Positions 29,044 through 37,108 of a stretch of 64,000 nucleotides of DNA are shown here, piece after piece. Under the pieces are notes generated by a model. It was given only the letters and a program-made list of their open reading frames with translations, was not told the origin of the DNA and did no database searches. Source of the DNA: Rhizobacter sp. Root1238 (GTDB lineage Bacteria; Pseudomonadota; Gammaproteobacteria; Burkholderiales; Burkholderiaceae_C). Position numbers and translations under genes: made by a program. Location: positions 207,582 to 271,581 of the forward strand of contig NZ_LMDM01000012.1 in NCBI RefSeq assembly GCF_001425825.1, written 5' to 3'. Position 1 is the first letter of the stretch, and every line of letters starts with the position of its first letter.

Positions 29044-29049
29044 ATTATA
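29044..29049 (-). promoter_or_regulatory. Candidate -10 box for ptsN-hprK
   Basis: The minus strand carries a perfect TATAAT here, about 80 bases before the ptsN start, in the 302-base gap between hpf and ptsN (28962-29263). A good -35 hexamer is not visible. Otherwise the gap holds the hpf terminator and no gene. Confidence 0.45.
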
Positions 29050-29213
29050 GAAACCGGGTTGACAGCACGGGGCCGGACTGCGTCGCCAGGAGCCAAATTC
29101 TGCACGCGGCGCTGCATTGCAGCAACGCGCCGATGCCGTTTGTGCCGGATGTCGCACCAGGCGAGGGCGAAACCTTGCAGATTCCCTACCGGAAAACCAG
29201 GCGCTGCCCGAAC

Positions 29214-29236
29214 GAAAAAGCGGCCCGCAGGCCGCT
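29214..29236 (-). terminator. Intrinsic terminator downstream of hpf
   Basis: On the minus strand AGCGGCC, a four-base loop and GGCCGCT are followed by TTTTTCG, a textbook Rho-independent terminator 28 bases after the hpf stop. Confidence 0.88.
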
Positions 29237-29263
29237 CGACGGTCGTTTCCGCGGGTGGCGGAT

Positions 29264-29602
29264 TCACAAGGTCGCATCGATCCGCTTGGCAGCCACATGG
29301 TGGTGGTCCTGCAGCTTGTCCTTGTGGCGGCAGACCTGCCGGTCCAGCTTGTCCATCAGCTGGTCGATGGCCGCGTAGAGGTCTTCGTGGCAGTTCTCGA
29401 CGAAGATGTCCTTGCCCTTCACATGCAGCGTGACTTCAGCCTTTTGCCTGCGTTCCTTCTCCTTCAGCTTCTCGACGGATAGCAGCACGTTGATGTCCAC
29501 CACCTGGTCAAAATGGCGCGTGATCCGGTCCAGCTTGGTAAGCACGTACTCTCTCAGGGCCGGTGTCACCTCAAGGTGATGTCCGCTGATCGTCAAGTTC
29601 AT
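29264..29602 (-). CDS. hpf: Ribosome hibernation-promoting factor
   Basis: A 112-residue HPF/RaiA domain protein ([37 protein letters not shown]) that binds the 30S subunit in stationary phase. Short form without the dimerising C-terminal domain. It is normally preceded by rpoN in betaproteobacteria; here the next gene upstream is divergent corA, so hpf has its own promoter in the 263-base gap. That gap holds a CACCC-N7-GGGTG dyad (29714-29730) and no gene. A terminator follows directly. Confidence 0.95.
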   Translation of the reverse strand: MNLTISGHHLEVTPALREYVLTKLDRITRHFDQVVDINVLLSVEKLKEKERRQKAEVTLHVKGKDIFVENCHEDLYAAIDQLMDKLDRQVCRHKDKLQDHHHVAAKRIDATL

Positions 29603-29865
29603 GAGATCTCCTTTCGCAGGGGTGGGGGGAAGCCGGGGGGAGGGGGGTCGCCGTGAACGGCCGGGGCGATGCGTGAGGAGGTGGTGGACCGGGAGGTCGT
29701 TGAAACCAGTGTGCACCCGGACGTAGGGTGTGACAAGCAAAAGACACCCGCATGACTGCGGTATCGGGCCCTCGCACTGGACGGCACGGCGAAGGCGTGA
29801 GAAGGTCCACGTTTTCAGCGATGTGATAATCCCGCGTTGACCTGAACGTCTGCCGGAGCCCTTGC

Positions 29866-30825
29866 ATGCTGAATGTGTTCACGCTGGTCAACGGCCGGCT
29901 GTTTCAGGAAGAAATCGCGAGCGCCGACACGCTGGCCCACGTGACGCCGGTGTGGGTCGACCTCGAAGCGCCGACCCCCGAGGAGAAGAGCTGGATCGCC
30001 GAGCATTTCGGCGTGACCATCCCCGAGGACGTGGTCGACGACGACCTGGAAGAATCGGCCCGCTTCTACGAAGAAGACAACGGCGAGCTGCACATCCGCT
30101 CCGACTTCCTGATCGATGACGACGAAACCCCGCGCAACGTGCGGGTCGCCTTCATCCTGCACAACAAGGTGCTGTTCTCGATCCACGGCGAAGACCTGCC
30201 GGTGTTCCGGTTGCTGCGCCTGCGGGCGCGCCGCATCCCGGCGCTGATCGAGGACGCGAAGGACGTGCTGCTGAAGCTCTACGACGCCGATGCCGAGTAC
30301 AGCGCGGATGCGCTCGAGGGCATCTACGACAGCCTGGAGGCGGTCGGCGCGCGCGTGCTGAAGAAGGAGATCACCGACAGCGACGCCGCACTGGTGCTGG
30401 CCGCGATCGCGCGCGAGGAAGACCTGAACGGCCGCATCCGCCGCAACGTGATGGACACCCGCCGCGCAGTCAGCTTCATGATGCGCAGCCGCATGCTGAA
30501 CGCCGAGCAGTTCGAGGAATCGCGCCAGATCCTGCGCGACATCGACTCGCTGGACAGCCACACCGCGTTCCTGTTCGACAAGATCAACTTCCTGATGGAC
30601 GCGACGGTCGGCTTCATCAACATCAACCAGAACAAGATCATCAAGCTGTTCTCGGTCGCGAGCGTCGCGCTGCTGCCGCCGACGCTGATCGCCAGCATCT
30701 ACGGCATGAACTTCAAGATGATGCCGGAGCTGGACTGGTCGCTCGGCTACCCGTATGCGCTGGTGCTGATGGTGCTCAGCGTGATCGCGCCGTTCTGGTA
30801 CTTCCGCCGCAAGGGCTGGCTCTGA
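29866..30825 (+). CDS. corA: Magnesium/cobalt transporter CorA
   Basis: A 319-residue CorA channel: acidic cytoplasmic N-terminal domain ([20 protein letters not shown]), long stalk helix, and two C-terminal transmembrane helices with the YGMNF selectivity motif between them and the MPELDW loop. Ends in basic RRKGWL. GATAAT (29825-29830) could be its -10 element, giving a leader of about 29 bases. The stop is only six bases from the stop of the convergent cfa gene. Confidence 0.96.
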   Translation: MLNVFTLVNGRLFQEEIASADTLAHVTPVWVDLEAPTPEEKSWIAEHFGVTIPEDVVDDDLEESARFYEEDNGELHIRSDFLIDDDETPRNVRVAFILHNKVLFSIHGEDLPVFRLLRLRARRIPALIEDAKDVLLKLYDADAEYSADALEGIYDSLEAVGARVLKKEITDSDAALVLAAIAREEDLNGRIRRNVMDTRRAVSFMMRSRMLNAEQFEESRQILRDIDSLDSHTAFLFDKINFLMDATVGFININQNKIIKLFSVASVALLPPTLIASIYGMNFKMMPELDWSLGYPYALVLMVLSVIAPFWYFRRKGWL

Positions 30826-30831
30826 TCCCGC

Positions 30832-32064
30832 TCAGGGCGCGCGCTCGAGCGTGAACTGCATCACCCCGGTGCTGCCGGTCTCGAAGGCCGCCTCGCAGTA
30901 CGCGAGGTAGAACTCCCAGGTGCGCATGAAGCGGGTGTCGAAGCCGAGGCGGCGCACGCGCGCGTCTTCGGCCACGAAGCGCTCGCGCCAGCGGCGCAGC
31001 GTCTCGGCATAGTCCTCGCCGAACGACAGCTCGTTGACCACCCGCAGCCCGGCACGTGCTGCCGCGGCACGGAAGGCCTGCGGGCTCGGCAGCAGGCCGC
31101 CCGGGAAGATGTACTGCTGGATGAAATCGGTCGATCGCACATAGCGCTCGAACAGGTCGTCGCGGATCGTGATGCTCTGGATGCAGGCCCGGCCACCCGG
31201 CTTCAGCTGGCGGCGCAGCATCTCGAACCAGCCCGGCCAGTAGTCGCGGCCGACCGCCTCGAACATCTCGATCGACACGACGGCATCGAACGGGCCATCG
31301 TCGATGTCGCGGTAATCCTGGTAGCGCAGTTCGCCCGGCAGGCCGGCATCCTGCAGCCGGCGCCGGCCCCAGGCGAGCTGCTCGGCCGACAGCGTCACGC
31401 CGGTGACCTGCGCGCCGAATTCGCGCGCCGCGCATTCGGCGAGTGCGCCCCAGCCGCAGCCGACCTCCAGCACCCGGTCGCCGGGCCGCACGCCGCATTC
31501 GACGAGCGTGCGTCGCATCTTGGCGGCCTGCGCCGCGGGCATGTCCTGCGTGCGGTCGCCGTCGAACCAGGCGCTGGAATAGTTCATCGTCGGGTCCAGC
31601 CACAGCCGGTAGAACTCGTTGCCGAGGTCGTAGTGCGCATGGACGTTCTTCTTGCTGCCGCTTCGCGAGTTGCGGTTGAACAGGTGGCGCGCCCGGTACA
31701 GCAGCGCACCCCACCAGCGGCCGTAGACCACCGCCTCCATCTCGTCGCGGTTCGCGATGAACAGCTTCAGCAGCGTTGCGAGGTCCGGCGTGCTCCAGTC
31801 GCCGGCGATGAAGGTCTCGGCAAAGCCGATGTCGCCGGATCTCAGCGCCGCCGTCGCGGCATTCCAGTTGCGCAGCCGCAGCGCAGCGCGCCATTCACCG
31901 TCGTGGCCGCCGTGGCCGACGTGCAGTTGTTCGCCGCTTGGCAGCTGGATGTCGAGCGTGCCGTGGCGCAGGCGTTCGAGCAGGTGCAGCACCGGGCGGG
32001 CCGCCATCGGGACGGTGTCGGGCAGGGTGCGGGGCGCGAAGCTGGTGGAGGATCGAAAGGGCAT
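30832..32064 (-). CDS. cfa: Cyclopropane-fatty-acyl-phospholipid synthase-type methyltransferase
   Basis: A 410-residue SAM-dependent methyltransferase of the Cfa/UfaM group, acting on unsaturated acyl chains of membrane phospholipids. SAM-binding motif VLEVGCGWGALAECAAREFG, substrate-region motifs AHYDLGNEFYRLWLDPTMNY and FIQQYIFPGGLLPS are present. It is the last gene of a three-gene operon with a DUF1365 protein and a flavin oxidoreductase. In alphaproteobacteria homologous neighbours are in the singlet-oxygen response and furan fatty acid synthesis, so the product may be a methylated or furan lipid rather than a plain cyclopropane. Confidence 0.92.
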   Translation of the reverse strand: MPFRSSTSFAPRTLPDTVPMAARPVLHLLERLRHGTLDIQLPSGEQLHVGHGGHDGEWRAALRLRNWNAATAALRSGDIGFAETFIAGDWSTPDLATLLKLFIANRDEMEAVVYGRWWGALLYRARHLFNRNSRSGSKKNVHAHYDLGNEFYRLWLDPTMNYSSAWFDGDRTQDMPAAQAAKMRRTLVECGVRPGDRVLEVGCGWGALAECAAREFGAQVTGVTLSAEQLAWGRRRLQDAGLPGELRYQDYRDIDDGPFDAVVSIEMFEAVGRDYWPGWFEMLRRQLKPGGRACIQSITIRDDLFERYVRSTDFIQQYIFPGGLLPSPQAFRAAAARAGLRVVNELSFGEDYAETLRRWRERFVAEDARVRRLGFDTRFMRTWEFYLAYCEAAFETGSTGVMQFTLERAP

Positions 32065-32087
32065 GGGGTGCTCGGACAGCAGTGGAA

Positions 32088-32888
32088 TCAGCGGGTGATG
32101 AACCGCGCCGGCGGCGCCGGCTTGCGCACGAAGGGCACGCGCTTGCAGAGCAGCTTCAGCGCCTGCCAGTGGATCCGCGCGACGACGGCCAGCGTCATCA
32201 GCGGCATGCCGAAGAAGGCGGCGCGCGCGCTGCGAGCCGTCAGCGGCGCGAGCGTGCCCGAGACGCTGGTGCGGATCAGCGGGCCGTCGCTGTCGTCATG
32301 GTCGATGCGTGCGATGGTTCTCATCGGAGCGTTCATACGCGAATCGGTGGCCGGCGGATGCACGCCGCTCAGCATGAAGCGAAAGCGGTAGCGGCCGCGC
32401 GGCTCGCAGAACGGCGAGACATGGAACACCTTGTCGGCCGCCAGTTCGCGGCCCCACGCGAGCGCCGGGCCCTGCAGCAGGTAGGCGTGCCGCTCGCCGA
32501 AGGTGTTGTTGACCTCGACGACGATGGCGCCGAGCGTCCCGTCGGCGCGGTGGCAGTACCAGAAACTGACCGGCTTGAAGGTGTGGCCGAGCACCCGCGG
32601 CAGGCAGTGCAGCCAGACCTCGCCGCGCGTCTCGTCGTGCAGGCCCTCGGCAGCCAGCAGCTCGTCGAGCCAAGCCAGGCAGTCGTCGCGGCCGTCGCCA
32701 TGGTCGCGGTCGCTGAAGCTGACGAGCCCGAAGCGATTGCGGTGCAATGCCGGCGACGGCTGCGCGCGCAGGCTGCGCAGCGGCAGCATCAGGAAGTAGC
32801 TCGGATAGGCGAAGCGGTTGACGACCGGTCGCAGGCGCGTGTGCCGCACCTGACCGATACCGATCAGCGGCTGCGCGGCCCCCGTCAC
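32088..32888 (-). CDS. DUF1365 family protein
   Basis: A 266-residue DUF1365 protein. Conserved features are the N-terminal LIGIGQVRHTRLRPVVNRFA, FGLVSFSDRDHGDGR, LGHTFKPVSFWYC and YLLQGPALAWGREL, which bring several His and Tyr residues together. The GTG start overlaps the upstream flavin oxidoreductase stop as GTGA; the frame runs further upstream but that would overlap the neighbour by about 30 bases. The family is almost always found with the flavin protein and Cfa-like enzyme and is thought to take part in fatty-acid modification, but its chemistry is not settled to my knowledge. Confidence 0.92.
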   Translation of the reverse strand: MTGAAQPLIGIGQVRHTRLRPVVNRFAYPSYFLMLPLRSLRAQPSPALHRNRFGLVSFSDRDHGDGRDDCLAWLDELLAAEGLHDETRGEVWLHCLPRVLGHTFKPVSFWYCHRADGTLGAIVVEVNNTFGERHAYLLQGPALAWGRELAADKVFHVSPFCEPRGRYRFRFMLSGVHPPATDSRMNAPMRTIARIDHDDSDGPLIRTSVSGTLAPLTARSARAAFFGMPLMTLAVVARIHWQALKLLCKRVPFVRKPAPPARFITR

Positions 32889-34186
32889 GCGGCGGCTCCC
32901 TGCTCCGCAGCGCTCCACCGTTCGCGCAGGCCGTCGACGACCGCGAGGCCCGACATCAACCCGTCTTCATGGAAGCCGTAGCGCGTCCACGCGCCGCAGA
33001 ACCAGGTGTGGGCCTGGCCCTGCAGCGCCGGCAGGCGTCGCTGCGCGTCGATCGCCGCCAGGTCGAACACCGGATGGGCGTAGTCGAACTCGCCGTGCAC
33101 CCGGTCGGCCGCCGGCTCGCGCACCGGGTTCAGCGAGACGATGACCGGCTCGCGGAACGGCAGCGGCTGCAGCCGGTTGATCAGGTAGTGCAGGCAGACC
33201 GACGCCTGCTCGCGCGGCAGCTCGGCCGCGCGCTCGTAGTTCCAGGCCGCCCACGCGCGGCGCAGCTGCGGCAGCTGCCGCGTGTCGGTGTGCAGCACCG
33301 CGCGGTTGCGCTGGTAGCGGATCGCGCCGAGCAGCGCGCGTTCGGCCGGCGTCGCGTCGTCGAGCAGCGCGAGCGACTGGTCGCTGTGGCAGGCCAGCAC
33401 CAGCTCGTCGAAGCGCTCGCTGCCGGCATCGGTGCGCACCATCACGCCGGCGCTGCCCTGCCTCGGCGGCAGGCGCCGCACGCCGCGCACCGGCGCATGG
33501 AGCCGCGCATCGGCGAGGCGCGGCAGCATCTTCTCGACATAGCGGCGCGCCCCGCCGACCACGGTGAACCAGCGCGGCCGGTTCGCCACCTGCAGCAGCC
33601 CGTGGTTGTGGCAGAAGCGGATCATCGTGGCGATCGGAAAGCGCAGCATCTGCTCGGTCGGGCACGACCAGATGCTGCCGATCATCGGCAGGAAGTAGCC
33701 GTCGCGGAACAGGGCCGAGAAGCGCTGCGCGTCGAGGAAGTCGCCGATCGACTGCTGCATCTGCGCGTCATCGCCCCGTTCGGCGATGCGGGTGGCCACG
33801 CGGTTGAAGCGCAGCACCTCGGCCAGCATGCCGAGAAAGCGCGGGCGCAGCAGGTTGCGGCGCTGCGCGAACACGCTGTTCAGGTCGCTGCCGCTCCATT
33901 CGAGGCCGGTCGCCGGCGCCTGCACCGAGAACGACATCTCGGTCGCGGCGGTCGCGACGCCGAGTTCGGCGAACAGCGCGATCAGCCGCGGGTAGGTGCG
34001 TTCGTTGAAGACGAGGAAGCCGGTGTCGACGCCGTGCGTGACGCCACCCAATGTCAGATCGACGGTGTGCGTGTGCCCGCCGAAATACGGGCCGGCTTCG
34101 AACAGCGTGACCTGGGCTTCATCGGCCAGCCGCCAGGCCACCGAGAGGCCGGCGATGCCCGAGCCGACGACGGCGACGCGTCGCAT
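32885..34186 (-). CDS. FAD-dependent amine-oxidase-like oxidoreductase (COG2907)
   Basis: A 433-residue flavoprotein with N-terminal FAD-binding motif VVGSGIAGLSVAWRLA followed by FEAGPYFGGHTHT, and a C-terminal FAD-contacting segment WFCGAWTRYGFHEDGLMSGL. Belongs to a predicted NAD/FAD-binding family linked to desaturation steps in lipid modification. First gene of the operon with DUF1365 and Cfa. No strong Shine-Dalgarno precedes the ATG. The 323-base upstream gap (34187-34509) contains a polypurine tract and an A-run but no gene. Confidence 0.9.
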   Translation of the reverse strand: MRRVAVVGSGIAGLSVAWRLADEAQVTLFEAGPYFGGHTHTVDLTLGGVTHGVDTGFLVFNERTYPRLIALFAELGVATAATEMSFSVQAPATGLEWSGSDLNSVFAQRRNLLRPRFLGMLAEVLRFNRVATRIAERGDDAQMQQSIGDFLDAQRFSALFRDGYFLPMIGSIWSCPTEQMLRFPIATMIRFCHNHGLLQVANRPRWFTVVGGARRYVEKMLPRLADARLHAPVRGVRRLPPRQGSAGVMVRTDAGSERFDELVLACHSDQSLALLDDATPAERALLGAIRYQRNRAVLHTDTRQLPQLRRAWAAWNYERAAELPREQASVCLHYLINRLQPLPFREPVIVSLNPVREPAADRVHGEFDYAHPVFDLAAIDAQRRLPALQGQAHTWFCGAWTRYGFHEDGLMSGLAVVDGLRERWSAAEQGAAA

Positions 34187-34261
34187 GGCGGCTCAGGCCC
34201 GGTAGGCCAAGGCGCAGGGGCCCGGGCCGGGAATAAAAACCGCTGCACAGCGCCCCGCGGC

Positions 34262-34291
34262 GAAGGAGGGAGGGAGGAGGGAGGAGGAGAA
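34262..34291. repeat. Polypurine tract in the 34187-34509 gap
   Basis: GAAGGAGGGAGGGAGGAGGG followed by AGGAGGAGA is an almost unbroken run of 30 purines. It could form unusual DNA structure. The rest of this gap holds an eight-base A-run at 34433-34440 and no gene or clear promoter. Confidence 0.6.
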
Positions 34292-34509
34292 CCGCCCCGG
34301 GATTTCAGCCTGCTGGGCAGGCCGGCTGTGCAACGCAAGAACAGGATCCAAACACGTGCCGCTGGCCTGGGCCCCGGCACGTCTCAGGTGGGGTGAGACG
34401 CCCAGTGTCCATTCGAGTTCCGTTGTCTTCTGAAAAAAAACATGTCCCGATGTGACCCGCCGCCGGGCGTGGGCGCGACCGGCGACATCGACGCGCAAGG
34501 TCGGCCGCA

Positions 34510-35091
34510 TCACCGCGCGCCCAGCTGGCGTTCGATCTCGCGCACGAAGGCCGGGTCGTCCGGCTCGATGGTGCTGGCGAAGCTCTGCACCGCGCTGCCG
34601 TCGCGCGAGACCACGTACTTGTGGAAATTCCACTTCGGCGCGGCGCCGGTGCGCCTGCGCAGTTCCACGTACAGCGGATCGACCTGGGCGCCCGCAGACT
34701 CGGCCACGCGGGTCTTCGTGAACATCGGAAATTTCACGCCGAAGGTGTTTTCGCAGAAGTCGGCAATGTCCTTGCTTGAGCCCGGCTCCTGCGCGCCGAA
34801 ATCATTGGATGGAAAGCCGAGCACGACCAGCCCGCGGTCGCGGTAGCGCTGGTACAGCGTTTCCAGGCCTTTGTATTGGGGCGTGAAGCCGCAGAAACTC
34901 GCGGTGTTGACGATCACGACGACCTGGCCGGCGTACTGGCACAGGTTCTGCGGCTTCTCGTCTTGCAGGCGCAGCGCTTGCCGGTTCAGCAGGGCCGGGC
35001 AGGCCGGGGCGGCCGATGCCGCGGTGGGGGCCAGCACGGTGCCGGCCAGCAGGGCCCAAGCCAGCGCGAGGAGGGGTCGGAAGTGTGTCAT
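34510..35091 (-). CDS. Exported glutathione peroxidase (cysteine type)
   Basis: A 193-residue thiol peroxidase with a signal peptide (LLALAWALLAGTVLAPTAAS-A), so probably periplasmic, which is uncommon since most bacterial Gpx enzymes are cytosolic. The peroxidatic Cys67 lies in VNTASFCGFTPQY; the partner Gln, Trp and Asn are in FPSNDFGAQEPG and PKWNFHKYVV. It would reduce lipid hydroperoxides or H2O2 with thioredoxin-like donors. Divergent from the B12-type MerR regulator across 128 bases containing TTGTC repeats, and on the same strand as the downstream lipid-modification operon. Confidence 0.93.
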   Translation of the reverse strand: MTHFRPLLALAWALLAGTVLAPTAASAAPACPALLNRQALRLQDEKPQNLCQYAGQVVVIVNTASFCGFTPQYKGLETLYQRYRDRGLVVLGFPSNDFGAQEPGSSKDIADFCENTFGVKFPMFTKTRVAESAGAQVDPLYVELRRRTGAAPKWNFHKYVVSRDGSAVQSFASTIEPDDPAFVREIERQLGAR

Positions 35092-35145
35092 GCGGTCAAT
35101 TTGTCCAGGTCAGGATGGGTGTCGATGCTCACGAATCGCTCAATG

Positions 35146-35178
35146 TTGTCGATATTGTCCATGTTTGTCCTGGACAAT
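35146..35178. promoter_or_regulatory. Phased TTGTC repeats and palindrome at the gpx/MerR divergent promoter
   Basis: TTGTC begins at 35146, 35155 and 35165, about one helical turn apart, and ATTGTCCA (35154-35161) forms a perfect palindrome with TGGACAAT (35171-35178). Further TTGTC copies are at 35101 and 35199. On the minus strand TTGTCC, 17 bases and TATCGA form a possible gpx promoter overlapping the palindrome. Tandem direct repeats of this kind are what CarH-type tetramers bind. Confidence 0.6.
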
Positions 35179-35219
35179 GTGAATCCGCTCGGCAAGCTTG
35201 TCAACCCGATCACGACGCG

Positions 35220-36158
35220 ATGAAACCCCCGACCTTGTCGATTGCCGCCGTCGAGCGCGACACCGGGCTCAGCAAGGACACCTTGCGCGTCTGGGAGCGC
35301 CGCTACGGCTTCCCGCTGCCGCAGCGCGATGCCCAGGGCGAGCGTTCGTACCCGCTCGACCAGGTCGAGAAACTGCGGATCGTGCGCCGGCTGATGGACG
35401 GCGGGCACCGGCCCGGCCGCGTCGTCGGCATGGCGATCGACGAGTTGCGCCGGCTCAGCGAGAGCAGCCCCGAACCGCTGCGCACCGTCGGCGCCGCGCA
35501 GCCGCCCGCCGGGGCGGTGGCGCCTGCGTTGGTGCAGTACCTCGAACTCGTTCGTGCCCATGACCTGACGGCGCTGCGACGCCTGCTGACGCAGGCCCAG
35601 CTGAGCCTGGGCCTGAGCCGCTTCGTCGTCGAAGTGGTGGTTCCCCTCAATACGCTGGTCGGCGACGCCTGGATGCGCGGCCAGCTGGAAATCTTCGAGG
35701 AACACGCCTGCTCCGAGGTGCTGCACGGCGTGATGCGCCAGGCGCTGTACCTGCTGCCGCAGCCGCCGGCCGACGCCCGACCGAACGTGCTGCTGACCAC
35801 CTTCCCCGGCGAACCGCACGGGCTCGGCCTGCTGCTGGCCGAGGTGCTGCTGGCAGTGGACGGTGCGCGCTGCACCTCGCTCGGCCTGCAGACGCCGCTG
35901 TGGGACACGGTGCTGGCGGCGCAGGCCTTCGAGGCCGACGTCGTCGTGCTCGCCTTCAGCGGCGCCACCAATCCGCAGCAGGTCACCGACAGCCTGGTCG
36001 AGCTGCGCGCGAAGCTGCCGGCACCGGTCGAGGTGTGGGTGGGCGGCGCGGCACCGGTGCTGCACCGGCGCACGCCGGCCGGCATCACCGCGCTGGCCAC
36101 GCTGGGCGATCTGCAGGGGGCGTTGCAACGCTGGCGCGCAGCGCAAGCACGGCGATAA
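35220..36158 (+). CDS. MerR regulator with cobalamin-binding domain (CarH/LitR-like)
   Basis: A 312-residue regulator: MerR helix-turn-helix (residues 5-75, TLRVWERRYGFPLP, RSYPLDQVEKLRIVRRLMDG), a helical B12 cap with the W-X9-EH motif (Trp151, Glu161-His162), and a Rossmann B12 domain with ExHxxG (Glu198, His200, Gly203), Ser247 and GG at 275-276. This combination defines adenosylcobalamin photoreceptors of the CarH/LitR type. One deviation: the residue after the Trp, His132 in Thermus CarH and the upper axial ligand after illumination, is Met152 here. It probably represses itself, gpx and maybe the lipid operon in the dark. Confidence 0.9.
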   Translation: MKPPTLSIAAVERDTGLSKDTLRVWERRYGFPLPQRDAQGERSYPLDQVEKLRIVRRLMDGGHRPGRVVGMAIDELRRLSESSPEPLRTVGAAQPPAGAVAPALVQYLELVRAHDLTALRRLLTQAQLSLGLSRFVVEVVVPLNTLVGDAWMRGQLEIFEEHACSEVLHGVMRQALYLLPQPPADARPNVLLTTFPGEPHGLGLLLAEVLLAVDGARCTSLGLQTPLWDTVLAAQAFEADVVVLAFSGATNPQQVTDSLVELRAKLPAPVEVWVGGAAPVLHRRTPAGITALATLGDLQGALQRWRAAQARR

Positions 36159-36238
36159 CCCTTCCAGGCCACTCCTGTGTGACGCGAGTGTCACGATGGC
36201 GCGTCTAAAATGCCGCCGGACTTCCACAGGCCCTATCC

Positions 36239-37108
36239 ATGCTTTACCCCGAACTGTTCAAGCAACTCGAGGCTGTCCGATGGAACATGGACACCGACAT
36301 CCCCTGGGATGAGTTCGATGGCAGCCAGCTCAGCGAAGAGCAAGCCCAGACCATCAAGATGAATGCGATCACCGAGTGGGCGGCGCTGCCGGCCACCGAG
36401 ATGTTCCTGCGAGACAACCGCGATGACAGCGATTTCTCCGCATTCATGAGCGTGTGGTTCTTCGAAGAGCAGAAGCACTCGCTGGTGCTGATGGAGTACC
36501 TGCGCCGCTTCCGGCCCGACCTGGTGCCGAGCGAAGAGGAACTGCATGCGGTGCGCTTCGAGTTCGATCCGGCACCGGCGCTCGAGACGCTGATGCTGCA
36601 CTTCTGCGGCGAGATCCGCCTGAACCACTGGTACCGCCGCGCCGCCGAATGGCACAGCGAGCCGGTGATCAAGGCCATCTACGAGACGCTCGCGCGCGAC
36701 GAGGCCCGCCACGGCGGTGCCTACCTGCGCTACATGAAGCGGGCGATGCAGAAGTTCGGCGACGAGGCGCGCGCCGCGTTCGCGAAGGTCGGCGTGCTGA
36801 TGGCCAGCGCCCGCCGCACCGCGCAGGCGCTGCACCCGACCAACCTGCATGTGAACGTCAAGCTGTTCCCGCGCGACACCATCCAGAGCCGCCTGCCCAA
36901 CCCCGAGTGGCTGGAGCAGTGGCTGGACCGCCAGATCCAGTTCGATGCGGTCTGGGAGAACAAGGTCGTCGAGCGCATCCTGCACAACATGAGCCTGCTG
37001 ATGGAACGCAGCTTCGCGAGCGTGCAGGAGCTGAACCGCTTCCGCAAGGAGATGGCCGCCGCGCTGGCCTCCGCCACGAAGGGCAGTTCCGGCGCGCAGC
37101 CGGCCTGA
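36239..37108 (+). CDS. Ferritin-like diiron protein
   Basis: A 289-residue all-helical protein with two EXXH motifs, E77QKH80 and E155ARH158, plus intervening acidic residues (Glu46, Glu125) in the order Glu, ExxH, Glu, ExxH of carboxylate-bridged diiron enzymes. It resembles acyl-ACP desaturase or AurF-like oxygenase folds more than ferritin cages because the spacing between helices is larger. TAAAAT at 36206-36211 is a possible -10 element. Lies 80 bases after the MerR gene and overlaps the heptose adenylyltransferase start by one base (TGATG). Substrate unknown. Confidence 0.8.
   Translation: MLYPELFKQLEAVRWNMDTDIPWDEFDGSQLSEEQAQTIKMNAITEWAALPATEMFLRDNRDDSDFSAFMSVWFFEEQKHSLVLMEYLRRFRPDLVPSEEELHAVRFEFDPAPALETLMLHFCGEIRLNHWYRRAAEWHSEPVIKAIYETLARDEARHGGAYLRYMKRAMQKFGDEARAAFAKVGVLMASARRTAQALHPTNLHVNVKLFPRDTIQSRLPNPEWLEQWLDRQIQFDAVWENKVVERILHNMSLLMERSFASVQELNRFRKEMAAALASATKGSSGAQPA

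Noticed and set aside
29059-29064. TTGACA on the plus strand between ptsN and hpf as a promoter
   Set aside because: No -10 hexamer stands 16-18 bases downstream and no plus-strand gene follows.
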